Assembly (NCBI RefSeq): GCF_964199755.1
Contig: NC_133903.1
Coordinates: 7,891,001 to 7,955,000 of the forward strand
Length of the DNA: 64,000 nt
From: Larus michahellis
Taxonomy: Eukaryota; Chordata; Aves; Charadriiformes; Laridae
Direction: 5' to 3'
The notes beneath the pieces are model-generated. The model made no database searches, was not told where the DNA came from, and saw only the letters and a list, made by a program, of their open reading frames with translations. A program made the position numbers and the translations under genes. Positions 40,327 to 52,331 of the stretch are shown here, one piece after another. Positions within the stretch are counted from its first letter, which is position 1. Every line of letters starts with the position of its first letter.

Positions 40327-43300
40327 GCCTTCCCGTGCCGCAGCACCACGTAAGCGCCAGAGCGCTTCAGCCCCCCGAGCACAAGTCGGGGGCGAACAGA
40401 GCCCAGCCCAGATTGCCTTTAGCATCACAGTAACCAATTCTGCTTATCAGAAGGTGTCATTCAGGTCCCATTCCAGAGCAGGCGGGTGGGCAGCTCGCAT
40501 CCTGCCTCCGCACCTCTCCCCGCTGGAGCAGTCCCCATCCGCACCCAGTCTCCGCAGAAGCATGGTTGCTAGTTATCTCTTCTGTAGCACCCACGCTTTT
40601 TTTGCCACGTTTCTGTGATTTGTTTTGCCATCTCTGCAGGTAGTGAGGGTGGGTACAACGGAGGGTTCTCCGTGCCTTCCCAGCGGCTCCTTGCCGGGAA
40701 GGGCTTCACATCACATTCCCTGATTTTATCATCACTTTGCAGAAACCTGCGGCATTTTACACCAGCAGAGAAACGGACGCTTCAGCCCTCTGCCTGCCTT
40801 GGGTGTTACATCCCCGGAGCGGAAAATAAGTTCCCAAGAGCTCATGTGTTGCTACATGCTTTGTGCTTGATTAACCTTTATCACGGAGACGGTAACGAGA
40901 CAGATCAGGGTCTGGGTTGTCTTTGCTGTGCAGAAACTCGGCGGGTTTGACATGGGGCTGTGCTTGGCTGCTCCGTGCTTTGGCTCCTGCATAACAATTC
41001 CTTTTGTGGGTCTGCATTTACCCTGGGAATTGTATTTACACTTGGCTGCTTTCTCTGTCTCTCATTGAGATAATTATTGTTTTTGGTATCTAATTACTCC
41101 TTTACTTTACAAAAAGCCTAGTGATTTGAAAAGTCTCCTCATTTTGAAAGCATTGAAATCACACGGCAGAGCACAGGATTGCTCGCAACAGGACAGGGGT
41201 TTAAGAAAAAATGCCTTTAATCTAATAATTTTTAATTACATAAATTAAGTTTCCTCTAACTGCAACGAAGTAATTAATATTGAAATGCCATTTATAGGCC
41301 CGGATTTGTAAAAACTCCGGTTCCCCTGCATGTGCGTTTTTGTAGCCTTATTTTCAGCCTTTACAAGGTGAGTTCAGATGTTTGCATAAGTAATTTCCTG
41401 ATTAGATGAGATTTAAGGACTGAGGGGGCCAACAGTGGGTGGGAGCGGGCCGTGGGGAGGCGGCTGAATGCATTAAGGTTAAACATCTCCTCTCGTAATC
41501 AAGACAAGATTTGCTCCCGTAGCCTCAGGGTCCTGTAAAGCCTTTCTCTGAGATTCCCCTCTGGTTATTCAGCCAGTATTTTCAGCGTATTGGGCAGAAA
41601 CTTGGCTTTGTTCACAGGGGAGAGATGAAAGCCAGGGTCCGACATCAGAAAACCCTCGCAGGGAACGCTCCCAGCCTTTGCCTGGAGCCAGGATGAGTGT
41701 GCGCTGGAGCATCCTCAGCTGCGCTTTGGGGTCATTAACCAGACACTTATGAATGAAAAGCACCGTTGTTCCCCCTGACCAGCACAAAGGGGCCCTTGGT
41801 GTGGCCCCAGGTTCACGCTGTGACCCAAATTCCCCCAAACGCCATGCATCTATTGCCAGAAGCGTCCCAGAGCCCTCATCCTCCCCTGGGCAAGGAACCA
41901 GGTTTTTTTAACCTGGAGCAGCACTGGGAAGGTCAGGCTTGCCCAAGCCAGCAATGCTGGCGGGATTGGGGCTGTACCACTGTTTGGGGCCAAAAAACTG
42001 GGAAATGGGGGGTGTCTTCAGCCCACCACTTCTCCTCGGCGCGGGGAGCAAGGGCTCCGTCGCAGCAGGAGAACAGCCATCCTCGGCTTTTTATGATCTT
42101 TGATTGTGTCTCAGGGATCAATGGAAAATATTTTATTATGCCTTTTGTCTCTATTTGAAATCAAGCTAGAAACTGATAAAATAAAAAGGCTATCTTTTAA
42201 GCTGACAGTTTTATTTCTGCAGCCAGAAAAAAAAAAGTCATTCTGTGCTGGCTATAAATATTAGACAGGACACATTGGGGATTTATGTAAGATAAATTCC
42301 CACTCTCCCCCTTTCATCAGTCAGGATGGAGTGATGCCTGTACGTTAATATAGTCCTAAAATGAGGCAGATTTTTCACAACGTGGCTGTAGATAAATGTA
42401 AAAATTCATACGGCGTGTCTCCCATCCTTTAATGAGGAACTTAATTTCGGAAGCTTTAAAGATGGTGCTCCTGCAGATAGCAACCGTTTGCCGTCCGGAG
42501 CGGCGTGGATCCTTGTTGCTCTCTCTGATCGCGCCAGACCTTGTGTCTGAAACTCCAGCACTGTTGGGCCTTGGCCACTGGAATAAAACCTGCCGCATTC
42601 CCAAGAGCTGGTGGCTACCTGCGGCATCACAGGGGCAGCTTGGACCGTAGGTGCAGGACAGTAGAGGTGCAGGTCACAGCCTTTAGACCTTGGGTTTGGG
42701 CTTGGATGTGACTCCTATAAACCCAAAGACAATTTCCAGCCTTAAAGTATATATTTTATCTACGTGAAAGTTCCCAAAGAGGAGGAAACGCTGATTGGTT
42801 TGCTGACCGGGACAAGTTCTTATGCATCTGAACAGAAAGTCTGCAAACTTCACAAAGCCGGGCATTAAATGCTATGGATAGATGCAACTTTTAAAATTTG
42901 ACATCCATGTTTTCTTGCCTTATTGCATTATGATGGGAATTATCCCTTGCCAATATACATATTAAAAATATATTTGTATTTTCTATCCCAATAAGTGGAA
43001 GCATTTCACAAGGATTAGTTTTTAAATCTTTGATGGGGTTGCTCTTGTTTGATTTTTTTTTTTTATTTTTCTTTTTTAAGAGACAGCACATTTCTTTGTA
43101 GCAAAAAAGGAGGCTTGTGCTGTCAGACGTTTCACGTGAACTGCCTTGCGTGTCTCCACCAAGATCTCATGCAGCTAATAGGCAGTGACAGCTATATTTT
43201 CAAAGCACCGTAAGGCGTTTGCTGTATATTGGGAGCTGATAGAATCTGCAGGTGAGCAGCTGATCAGTAGGTAAACCCTGCTATGGTTATGTGTTACTGC

Positions 43301-46300
43301 ACTGATAACCTTAAGCACTGCAGATTTTCCCGGTAATCTTGCTCATAGTTTGTTTTATCTCGGCGCCGAGGGGGGAGACTAGTGACAACGTGGCCTAGAA
43401 AAGCCCCTGGTCTCTTTGTTTCATGACTTTAGCTTCCAGGCTTTGTGGAACCGGCAACTTCAATTTGGGGAATTTATTTTCTATTTTGATGTTAATATGA
43501 TGGCTTTCAGGAGGGCATTTGGCTGACGCTGACTGGTCAAACATCTAAAACATACTTTCGCGAGACTCTAAAGCTGTGCTTGGTTACGTGGTCTGGAGCA
43601 GCGACCAGCTCCTCCCAAAAAACTGGAGCTGTGCCAGGTCTTGGTCAGATTCCTCACGGTGGGAATTATAAGCTCGTCTGGAGATAACCTTGCCTTTCGT
43701 TTGGGGACATCTGTGAACCTCGCTGCTGCCCTGCTGCTCTGGGGAGGGGGCATCTCGAAGCCTCTGAGCTCTCTGGCCACGCGGTGCCTGGTCTGAGCGT
43801 CCCCAGGGGAGGGACCTGGGGACTCGTCTGCCCTCCTTCTGTCCCCGAGCACGGCCGGGGGCTGCTCCCCAGCTCGGCAGAGACAGCGGGCTGGGATCAG
43901 GCCAGAGCTGCGGAGGGGAGCGCAGGGACAGCTGGAGTAACCGAGAGGGGAAGGTAAACCAGAAGGTCCCCGTTTGGCCCCTTCTTCGTGTGATGCGGAG
44001 CCTCCACCTGCCCAGGAGATGGGCACATCCCTCTTAGTTCGCACCCGCCTGCTGCTCCCGGGAATCAGGTGCTCGGAGAGAAGAAAAAATGTGGAGAATT
44101 GCCTCAGGATGGGGTCCGTACAGCAGTCAGGGATTGGCAAGGTACAAGAACTCGGGCTTTTTGTCGAGAGTAGCTAACAAGCTGTGTGCCTGCCAGCCTG
44201 CTCGCCGCGCTTGTGTCTTCATTCTCCAGCTCCTTACTGGGTTTCTGTTGTTAATTTGACCTGGGCTCTGTGTTTTCTGGTGCAGGGACCCTTTCCCTTT
44301 CTTTGGAGAGGTCGTTTTCCGTTTGGGTCTCTTTGCTTGAAACCAGGGATTTCCAAAAAGTCGTTCCTGGAGGGCCGCGATGGGGACGGCATCGTGCTGG
44401 GACCACGGCCGAGGGCGACTGGGGCAGGTTCTCCCTCACCAACACAATGCTCTTCAAGGGCCACATGAAAAGGCTTCTCAGGCTCGTTTTGGGAAGCCCT
44501 CATCTTCAGTACCCTCTGGTGAACTGGTTCACGCTGCGTTTGCATGTTTGGTTTGGAGGGGTTTTGTTTGTCTTTGGTTGGTTTTTTTTTGCCTAACTCC
44601 TCCCCTGCGTGGCACCAACTCATTTTTGCATCGAAATAATCGAAAAAGAGCAAACCGCGTTGTAACCTACCACACCGAGAGCGGCATCTGCTCTTGCCTG
44701 GGCTCAGCCGTGGGCCAGAGGCAGGAGCTGCGTTCACCGGGGCTGATGCCGCGGCACGTGTGTGACCATGGCAGCCCAGAAGAGATGCGGGGGGGGGAAG
44801 GTGCCTCTGAGGTCTCTGAGTAAGTTTGGGTGCTGAGCTGGAAACCGTGCTGAGCTCATGGTGGTGGGCGGGAGACGCGTTTGGGAGCAGAAGCTTGGCA
44901 AATCCAGATGAGAAATGTGCTGTAGGTTAAGACGTTGCCTTACAAAATATGAGAGGTACGATGGTGTGGAAGGATGGGCTGCGAGGCTGGAGGGGCAGGC
45001 GGTCAGTGCGGCTGTAGCTAGAGTTAAATCAACTCAAACGTTACCCATTGAACTGGTTTTAGAGGCTTGGGGATAAGAAGTGTCTCACTTGGTGCTGTAA
45101 GAACATACAAGAGCTGCCAAAGGAATGTGCCGTTGGAGGCTGATGGATGTTCACGTTGTCTTCCCTGAAACCTCCTCTCTGGCAGAGGAAGGAACTGGGA
45201 AATGTTGACATTTACATGTATTTGTCTTCAATATTTTATTATATTTAGTCTGACGTTTATTAAAAATGTAAATCTGTTTCCTTAGCAAATGAAAGTGAAA
45301 TACCAGGAAAACTTGTCCCAGCACTTGAGACCTATGTTCTCCACGGGGAAACGGGAGGAGAGAAAACTGAGGGACCGAGAGGTGCTGGCTTCTGCATCTC
45401 TTGGGAGAAAAGGGAGCCGGGAGAGCATCGGCTGTGTGGCGGCTCCGATAGGAGGGGGAGTTCGCCAGCTGTTAGAGCAAAGTCACTACGTGCAGTTCGC
45501 AGGGATGTGACGTGCGTGTGATAGGTGGTAATTGAGCACAATTTGTAGCTGCTGCAGTGACCCGGTATCCACCTGTTATTAGCTATTGCTATTATTATTA
45601 TATTAAATCATCGCTTGCAGCAGGAGAAGTTACAGGACCCTTGTTTTGATTGCTAAGAAAATTAAATAAGGCATTTGGCACATCTCCCTGCTCCCGACCT
45701 CCCCGCCTCGCTGCAGGGACTGCAGCTCAGCCAGACGGATCCTCTGCCCCATGGCAGCCCCGCAGCGAGGGATGCTGACCCTCCGTGAGGGTCCGGTGCT
45801 CCCGGGGGCTTTCCAGACCCCCTGTTTGCCTGCCCTGCAGTGCCATGCCAGCCAGGGAGGTGTTTGCCCAGACTCTAGAGCTTTTGGTTTCTTCTCTTGT
45901 CTGGTTTTGCTGGCTGCAGAGAGCTCATCAGTGCTCTTGGCCTCCTGCCCTGCCTGAAATAGGGTTGTCGTTAGCTGCCTTTGGGGGCAAGAGAGGAAAA
46001 GGTCGCTGTGAGCAGGGTTTTTTAGGGATAGCCAGCCTTGTCCGGTTGCAGTGGCGAGCTCTGGGGATGCCGTGTGGAGAGCCCGGCCGCCACGCAGCAG
46101 AAAGCTGGCAGCCAGGAGCATCCCGGTGCCCCAGCTCCCGCTTGCCTTGGCCGTGCACCAGGGGGGACCGTCAGGGTCTGACCTGTCGGGAAGGGACAGA
46201 GCAGCCCTGGAAATTCCCAGGCACGAGTGCCTGCATTAAGCATTCAGCCAGCGGCAGTTTACAAGAGCTCTGTGGAAGGCGAGAAGCCCTGTCCTTGGGC

Positions 46301-46717
46301 AGGCGCAGAGAGAAGCCTCCAAGCAGTGCGGGCATGACAAAAACTGCCCGCCCCCGGGAAAGGAGGGATGACGGAGCAGGTGAAGCCGTAGGGATGTTCC
46401 AGAAGAAGCCACTGTGTGCGTGGCACAGCCACAGAGAAGGTGCAGTGCTGCGTGTAGGCAGGGACCGACAGCAAGTAATTGCGCTCCCATCTCATTCCTC
46501 TCCTGCAATTACTTGCCATGGCGCAGCCGGAGGGTTTGGCCGGTCTCTTGGGCTGCGCCATGAGGTAACATCGCCTTGCAACTAACCAAAGCTCATACAT
46601 ATTTTGCACCTTTTTCTTTTTCTGACATTGCTGCACCGAGACAAGCGGCGGCGCGCGGCGAGGCTGGGCGCGCTTCTTTCTCCACCCACCATACGTTCTT
46701 TTCTTCCCCTCTCATAG

Positions 46718-46876
46718 TGCGGACGCAATGCTGAAAACTTCGACCGGTTTTTCACTCGCCATCCACCCGTCTTAACACCTCCTGACCAGGAAGTCATCAG
46801 GAACATTGACCAGTCAGAATTCGAAGGATTTTCCTTTGTTAACTCTGAGTTTTTTAAACCCGAAGCCAAGAGCTAA
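46718..46876 (+). CDS. PRKCB: PRKCB alternative last coding exon, beta-II C-terminus
   Basis: 159 nt: 52 codons plus [23 protein letters not shown], then the [12 protein letters not shown] segment, ends in KPEAKS. With 621 shared residues this gives a 673-residue protein, with turn-motif T641 and hydrophobic-motif S660 (FEGFSF) at their known numbers. The QEVIRN stretch identifies beta-II; it is the RACK-binding V5 segment of that isoform. F667 replaces human Leu and A671 replaces human Val. The acceptor is CTCATAG at 46717. Immediately after the stop comes GTAGCT, a possible donor that would allow splicing onward to the beta-I exon. In mammals, use of this exon is regulated (for example by insulin through SR proteins). 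Confidence 0.96.
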   Translation, partial: CGRNAENFDRFFTRHPPVLTPPDQEVIRNIDQSEFEGFSFVNSEFFKPEAKS

Positions 46877-48110
46877 GTAGCTGTGTAGATCTCATCCCTG
46901 CATCTCTATCATCCAGTTGTGGTGACATTTTCCATTGCAAAACTTGCATTCATGGTTTTTCTTTAGTATCCTACTACTAGAGTGACCATATTTCAAAGCC
47001 AGAAGTGTCTTCACATGATTTGGGGCATGCCTGAAGGCTGGGTGATGTGCAGAAAAGCACATTTGTAGTGCTTAATGACATTTTATTTGTAGAAAATGAA
47101 AAGTTCATTGGCTAACAGAGGTCAAATGGAGAGGCGAGGGCCGTGACAGTTAGGAGAAATCTCTTCAGCACGTGCTTTGATTCCTGCTCTCCCCTAGTCT
47201 TTTAATATAATCATGAAAATGTAATATTTAGCTTTCCTAGCCTTAGTGGCAAGCAAGTGATATTATGAATCCTTTGCCCCGTGCACCCCGCAGCGGGGGT
47301 GCTGCCGGCTGAGCCTCTCAGCTCCTCCCAAAACCAAGCTCCGGAGAGCTGAAATGCCGATTCTGGCTTTTTTTTTTTGTAGCTCTGTCCCACTGTTCGT
47401 TGAACCCCACCGCAGGACCCTTTGCCGCCGTAGGCTCGTACATGCAGCTTGGGGCAGCCGTGGTTCTCTGCGCTGGGTCTTCAGCAGCAATGATAAATTA
47501 CTGGGGAAGCCAGGTCTGCCGTTTGCAAAGATTTCTCCTGATTGCGCGGTTTCGAAGGAGCACTTTTTAAATCAAAAGAAAGCCTATCCAGTTGTAAACG
47601 GGAAATTTGAAAGAGCTGTTGCAGACGCTTTCAAATCCATGGTCACCCTAGTAAACACCACGCAACATTGGTTCTCATAGCAAAACTTTTTCTTTTTTTT
47701 TTTTCTTTTTCAAATGCCAAAGCGATTGAGTTTGTTACCTGCGCTTTAAATGTGTCAAAAAAATGGTATTAACACAAATGGGATGCTATTTAACTTTGAA
47801 CAGTATTGTGAATTCTGTTATGAAGCTTGTAAAGAAACTCGTTTCAACTATTAGTCCTACTTTTAAAAAATGCCGCTAGGTATTTAAATAGCCGAAGTTT
47901 TGTTTCTGGCATCAAAGAAAAAGTTTCAGGAAGGATGAATTTCTCTTGAAACAATAACAATCATGCAGCTTCTTTTTATACTATTCTGCAGATGTTCGTG
48001 GGCTGTCACTGTATCAATCTGCTTTAAGTTGTAATGTGCCAATTTTATTTTTTTTTTTTTTTCCCCCGATGCTGATTATAAAATAAAAAGTGAGAAATAA
48101 TGTCAAAGAA
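46877..48110 (+). other. PRKCB: PRKCB beta-II 3'UTR (proximal form)
   Basis: AT-rich sequence running from the TAA to the AATAAA at 48082. It includes T-rich blocks near 47368-47379, 47690-47710 and 48043-48062, which are candidate sites for U-rich RNA-binding proteins; in mammals neuronal ELAV proteins bind the beta-II UTR. An open frame at 47354-47680 has no recognisable homology. The alternative reading, that this is intron in transcripts spliced on to the beta-I exon, also holds. Confidence 0.65.
48082..48087 (+). terminator. PRKCB: Poly(A) signal, proximal, beta-II mRNA
   Basis: AATAAA preceded by a T-rich stretch (48043-48062) and followed about 30 bases on by a GT-rich ATGTGTTTG at 48117: the standard arrangement for cleavage and polyadenylation. 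Cleavage is expected near 48100-48110. Confidence 0.7.
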
Positions 48111-51100
48111 ACCTGCATGTGTTTGCCAATAATGAGTTTCTACGGTTCTGGGCTCAGAGATGCCAGGAGCGCTGAGAGTCGGGGCTGGAATTTGCCCTGG
48201 CTCCTTGGGGATGCCGGCTTGGGGGCACAGCGGGTCCCCAGAGCTGCCCGGGACACCAGCGCAGGCAGCAGCGCAGGCAGCAGCGCAGGCAGCAGCCCAC
48301 ACCATCCTCCCGCGTGGAGAGGAGCGTCCTCCAGCGCATCCTCCCGCACCGCCGTCGGAGCTATGGCACATTCGTCCTCTGCAGCGTTTGTCCCCAAACC
48401 GAGGTGCGACGGACTGGAAGCATCTTGCAAGCGGAGAGCAAAACGCCTGCGCGTCCCCTGCACCAGCTCGTGCCACGCAGCCGGCCACCCTGCTCGCTCG
48501 GACGTCAACAGGGAAAGGAGTTTCTGCCCGGTGTCCCTTGGAGGAAGGATGGTTTGAGGTGTCGGGACAGCCCTCCCGCAGGGCGCTGCCGAGGCGAGCA
48601 GAGCTCTGCCGCTTGGGGATCTCTTTAAAATGCCTTGAACAGAGAGGACTGCGGTATGCGCTTCGGATTTCTGGAGACTGCAGAGGCTGTCGGAGGCAGC
48701 GCCGTGTGTCGGTGACTCATCGCCCTGCCCGGGCGCTCTCGGAGGAGCAGTTGTTAAAAGCAATTGGCAGTTTCAGCTAAAGAGGGATTACAGGTTCCTG
48801 TTAACCTCCCTTCTCCGGAGCGCACGCAGACTTTCCCGTCTGTCTCTGGAAATCTGCTTCTGCCGAATTACTGCGGTTCTGAACGCTGCAGGATTCTTCT
48901 GCAAGGCATCGAACGGCGGCACCGACGGCAGCAGCTGCTCCCCGGCTTCCTCTGCCGCGGAGAAGGGGCTCGGAGGCGGTGGCCGGGGAGGATGGCCATC
49001 CTCGTCCTCTCTGGTCCAGGCACAAATCCTGTTCTGGGCCAGACGTGCCCTGCAGGCCACTGCCCTGGGCAGTGGTAGCCCAGGGTGCCTCTGCCACGCC
49101 GTCCCTCCCGTGCTCCTTGTCACCTCCCAGAGTCAATTAGCCCTTTGCTGGAGGCGTTTTCAGCCTTGAATTTCCCCTGCCTTCCCCTCTCTCTGTTTAC
49201 CAGATCCACGTAGCTGTTCCCTGCCCGCTCCCAGGCTATTCATCATCTTTGACAGAGGCCAAATTGCTACCAATTTCAGACAAAATTCAAGGTAAGGAAT
49301 CGGCAAACCGTGCTTTGCTGTGCTCGCGGCCAGGCCCTCCTGGTGCTGCACTTTCCTGGCCGGCCCCTGGAGGGGTGGGAGGGGGAAGCTGCCGGAGGAC
49401 GTGGGGCAGGGGGAGCTGGGCTGCCCTGAGCCCCCTCCCGGGCACATCGCACCTTGGCCAGAGCTTTCTGCTGCCAAAAAGCAGCAGATTTTGCTCACCT
49501 GAGGGCTCCCAGGCTGAGCGCTTGCCCTCTCTGGTGCCATCAGCAGAGGCCATTCCAAAGGGCTGGGGACTGCGATGGCCATTGGCGCCGGCAGCAAATG
49601 CAGACATTTCATTCCTCTTTGCAGCATCCCACACATTCCTGCTCGGGAGAAGGTCCTGGCTCAGCAGGACAGTGTTGTCTTGGCACACGTTGGTTCGGGT
49701 GGATGCGGCCTTCAGGAACCATTTGGTTGGCTCAGCGTCCCTCCGAGAGCAGGGCAGGAGCCTGGTGCCACCGTCAGCTCCTTCCTTCTGCATGTGCTGG
49801 GACTGCAAGAGAAGAGCCCCTGTACAACCACTTTGGAACAGCCTCTTGTCAGCGAAGGGCCGTGCCTCTGCTCTTCTGTAGCTCCACGCCAGTCCCTCTC
49901 ATCCCAGGAGGGATGCTGCCTTCCATCAAGGTGGGCTTACGCTTGCATTTCAACCGCTTCACCCTTTGCCTGGCAGAACTCTGCACCTGAAGTTGGCTCC
50001 TTCAGCCGGTCTGTTCTTCCCCACTCCTTCTCTGTGCCCCCATTTCGTCTCTTCTTCCTCCTCTGTGTTGGGGAGGGGAGCCCTGTGGGGACTCTGCCAC
50101 CTCCCAAGTGTCACTATCTGAAAGCGAAGACAGAGACCCAGCTCCTGCTTGGGGACAGGCTGGGACCCGCAGGAACCAGCAGGTTGGGACATCAGTGACA
50201 CCACCGCTTGACAGGACAGCCGTGTCCTGGCTCTTCTCCTGGCCTTTCTCTCTGTGATCCTTGATCTCCAGCCCTGTTTTTCTTCGTCTTCTCTCAGCTG
50301 TCCTTGGCTCCCTTTCCCCTCCGGTCTTCCTTCCCCAAGGCTGAAGCTGTCCCAACGGGATGCCTCCTGCAGCAAGTGGAGTCTCCAAGCGGCTGTGGAG
50401 GTCCTGGTCCACTGCTGGCATCGGGGCTCATCTCCAGAGGCTCGATCCGGCTGCAGTTGAGATGTGGTGCTCCTGGCCTGGCCGGGCTGGCAGGAGGAGG
50501 GCAGGGAGGACCTGCCTCTTGGCCGTATTCTGCCCACGTTCCGGCTCGAGGTGTGAAGGTACTGATGGCTCTGCCCCAGTGTCCCTGGATGGTGGCAGCT
50601 GGTGAGACAAGAGGTGCTGCAGTGAGGACACGACACATCACCCGCCAGGTGCTCCATCAGTAGAGATCAGCGGGGAGGACGGCCGCGGCGGGAGGGAGGA
50701 GCGGGGCGGGGGTGCAGATGGGTCCCGCGCGGTCCCTCCCACGGCTGGTGGCACGCGTGTGTCAGTGATGGAGCGGCAGGCGTGAGCACGGCGGGGTCCC
50801 CCGCAGTTACCCCTCAGGAAGGTCACCTCCAGCACAGAGTCAGGGCACGGGGGTGGCTGCCAGTAAAACCAGAAAAGCGGTGGGAAGCGCAGTGCTCTGC
50901 GATGAGGCTCGTCCGGCCCCGGGGCCATGCTGCGGGTCTCCCACCCGCCGCCCCCCGGCAGCATCCCAGCCCTGTGCGCAGCCTGTGCTGGTGGTTGGAA
51001 GCGCTGGGAGCTACTCTCATTCCGGCTCCTACATAAAGACACAGAAGAAGAGATGGGGAAAGTCTTTTGTCCCTGCTCGCTTTGTTACCGCGATGAAGCA

Positions 51101-51530
51101 GAACAGGTTCCCGGCCCGCGGGCTGCCCTGCGGCTCACACCGCTGCCGCACGGCGGGGAGCGGGGCATCCCTCCGCCGGCTTTCTTTACTGATGAAGGAT
51201 CCTGGGTTCTTATATTGTGTCTTCAGTACTCCGGTTTCCCATTCAGCTGAGGCACCATAACCTCCCGCAGCCAGAAGATACCTTAATTGGGCAATCTCTG
51301 ATACACACACATTTATAAAAATGGCCCGAGCGTTCCCGCCTGTTGGGCTCTGCGGTGCCAATAGCAGGTTAGCAGTGCTAATCGAGACAATAACTTACTT
51401 TGTTTTTTTCTTTTTTTTTTGGGCTGGATGTAGCTGCAAAGTTGCTCTTCTTATAAAATTAAAATGATAAGGGGTTGCATACGTGGAATTTTCATTCTTT
51501 GAGGTTTGTAACTACTGTATATTTTCTATA
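48111..51530 (+). other. PRKCB: Interval between the two last exons of PRKCB
   Basis: GC-rich DNA with many chance open frames on both strands and no recognisable protein. It holds a three-copy 12-bp repeat (48259-48294). It may be an extended beta-II 3'UTR reaching the AATAAA at 51563, or simply intron. No LINE copy was seen. Confidence 0.6.
48259..48294. repeat. 12-bp tandem repeat, 3 exact copies
   Basis: GCGCAGGCAGCA three times, at 48259, 48271 and 48283. Short CAG-containing tandem in non-coding DNA. Confidence 0.85.
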
Positions 51531-51562
51531 CCCAACCCTGGAGCAAATCACATCCTCAAATC

Positions 51563-51568
51563 AATAAA
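51563..51568 (+). terminator. PRKCB: Candidate distal poly(A) signal on the beta-II side
   Basis: AATAAA followed directly by ACACTGTGTTGGTC, a GT-rich downstream element, and preceded by AT-rich DNA with TGTATATT (a near Pumilio-type motif) at 51516-51523. The layout looks like a real 3' end, 4.7 kb after the beta-II stop and 0.6 kb before the beta-I exon. It could end a long-UTR beta-II transcript. Inferred only from sequence layout. Confidence 0.45.
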
Positions 51569-52178
51569 ACACTGTGTTGGTCAATGCCATATCATAGCAT
51601 AATTAAAAAAAAAAAAAAAGTAATCAAGCTTAAAGCAAAAGGAGCTCTTACAGCTGATTGTTTTGTGCAAATTTTGAAATTGTATTGAATGTTTACTTCC
51701 ATTTCGAGGCATGTTGCTTCCTCCAGGCTCCTTCCTCCCGTGCGTTGCGACTGTGCTTGCAGCGATGGTTTCGCATGCTGAGATACTGCTCTGTTGCTCT
51801 CTCCCGCAGTGGCCAGGAGAGGAGGGATGCTCGGCCCGGGAGCACCGCAGCCCTCCCCGTGCTCTCATCCTGTCTCTTTACTGTCCGGTTGCGTGTTTCA
51901 AGGCGTTAAACTCCTGTTCTTGTCTTCTTGCCCGCGGTGTGGGGTTGCTTCTCTTGTACAGGGGCTGCCGCAGCCTGGCTGGGGGTGTGCTCCTCGGCAG
52001 CGGTGGCTTTAGAAACTGGTGTGGAGATCTGGAGTGCCGGGGACGAAGCCCGGGGACAGCAGAGCTCCCCTGGGGACAGCAGAGCTCTCCCGGCCACGCG
52101 CCCTTGGGTGCAGCCGCCGTTCGCTCGCTCGTGCTCCCCCCTTTAACCGCATTTAACTCTGTGCTTTCCGTTTAACAG
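51569..52178 (+). other. PRKCB: Intronic DNA before the beta-I exon
   Basis: It contains an A14 run near 51605-51618 and GC-rich DNA. A short direct duplication, GGGGACAGCAGAGCTC, occurs at 52052 and 52074. It ends TTTAACAG at 52178. Confidence 0.8.
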
Positions 52179-52331
52179 AAAGACAAACGAGACACTTCCA
52201 ACTTCGACAAAGAGTTCACCCGGCAGCCGGTGGAGCTCACGCCCACGGACAAACTCTTCATCATGAACTTGGACCAGAACGAGTTTGCTGGATTCTCCTA
52301 CACTAACCCCGAGTTTGTCATTAACGTGTAG
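52179..52331 (+). CDS. PRKCB: PRKCB alternative last coding exon, beta-I C-terminus
   Basis: 153 nt: 50 codons plus [23 protein letters not shown], then [10 protein letters not shown], ends in [10 protein letters not shown]. With the shared 621 residues this is a 671-residue protein, with turn-motif T642 and hydrophobic-motif S661 (FAGFSY). The KLFIMN stretch identifies beta-I. The first residue is Lys where human has Arg; the rest reads the same. The acceptor is TTTAACAG, with only a modest pyrimidine tract. If the beta-II exon is included with its stop, this exon becomes 3'UTR. Confidence 0.97.
   Translation, partial: KDKRDTSNFDKEFTRQPVELTPTDKLFIMNLDQNEFAGFSYTNPEFVINV

Larger units (their letters stand above)
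36598..46717 (+). other. PRKCB: PRKCB intron (10,120 bp) before the alternative last exons
   Basis: The longest intron in the window. It contains a T21-A12 palindrome (36964-36996), a CR1 copy (39671-40326), a T-rich block (43051-43078) and long AT-rich stretches (about 41030-41400 and 42130-43560). No extra coding exon was recognised. It ends with a T/C-rich tract and TCATAG. Confidence 0.85.

Noticed and set aside
47354..47680. 108-codon open frame downstream of the beta-II stop
   Set aside because: Begins in a T run of the 3'UTR, has no domain and no upstream splice connection.
46718..52331. Labelling the proximal exon beta-I and the distal exon beta-II
   Set aside because: The numbers decide it: the proximal exon gives T641, S660, 673 residues and QEVIRN (beta-II); the distal gives T642, S661, 671 residues and KLFIMN (beta-I).
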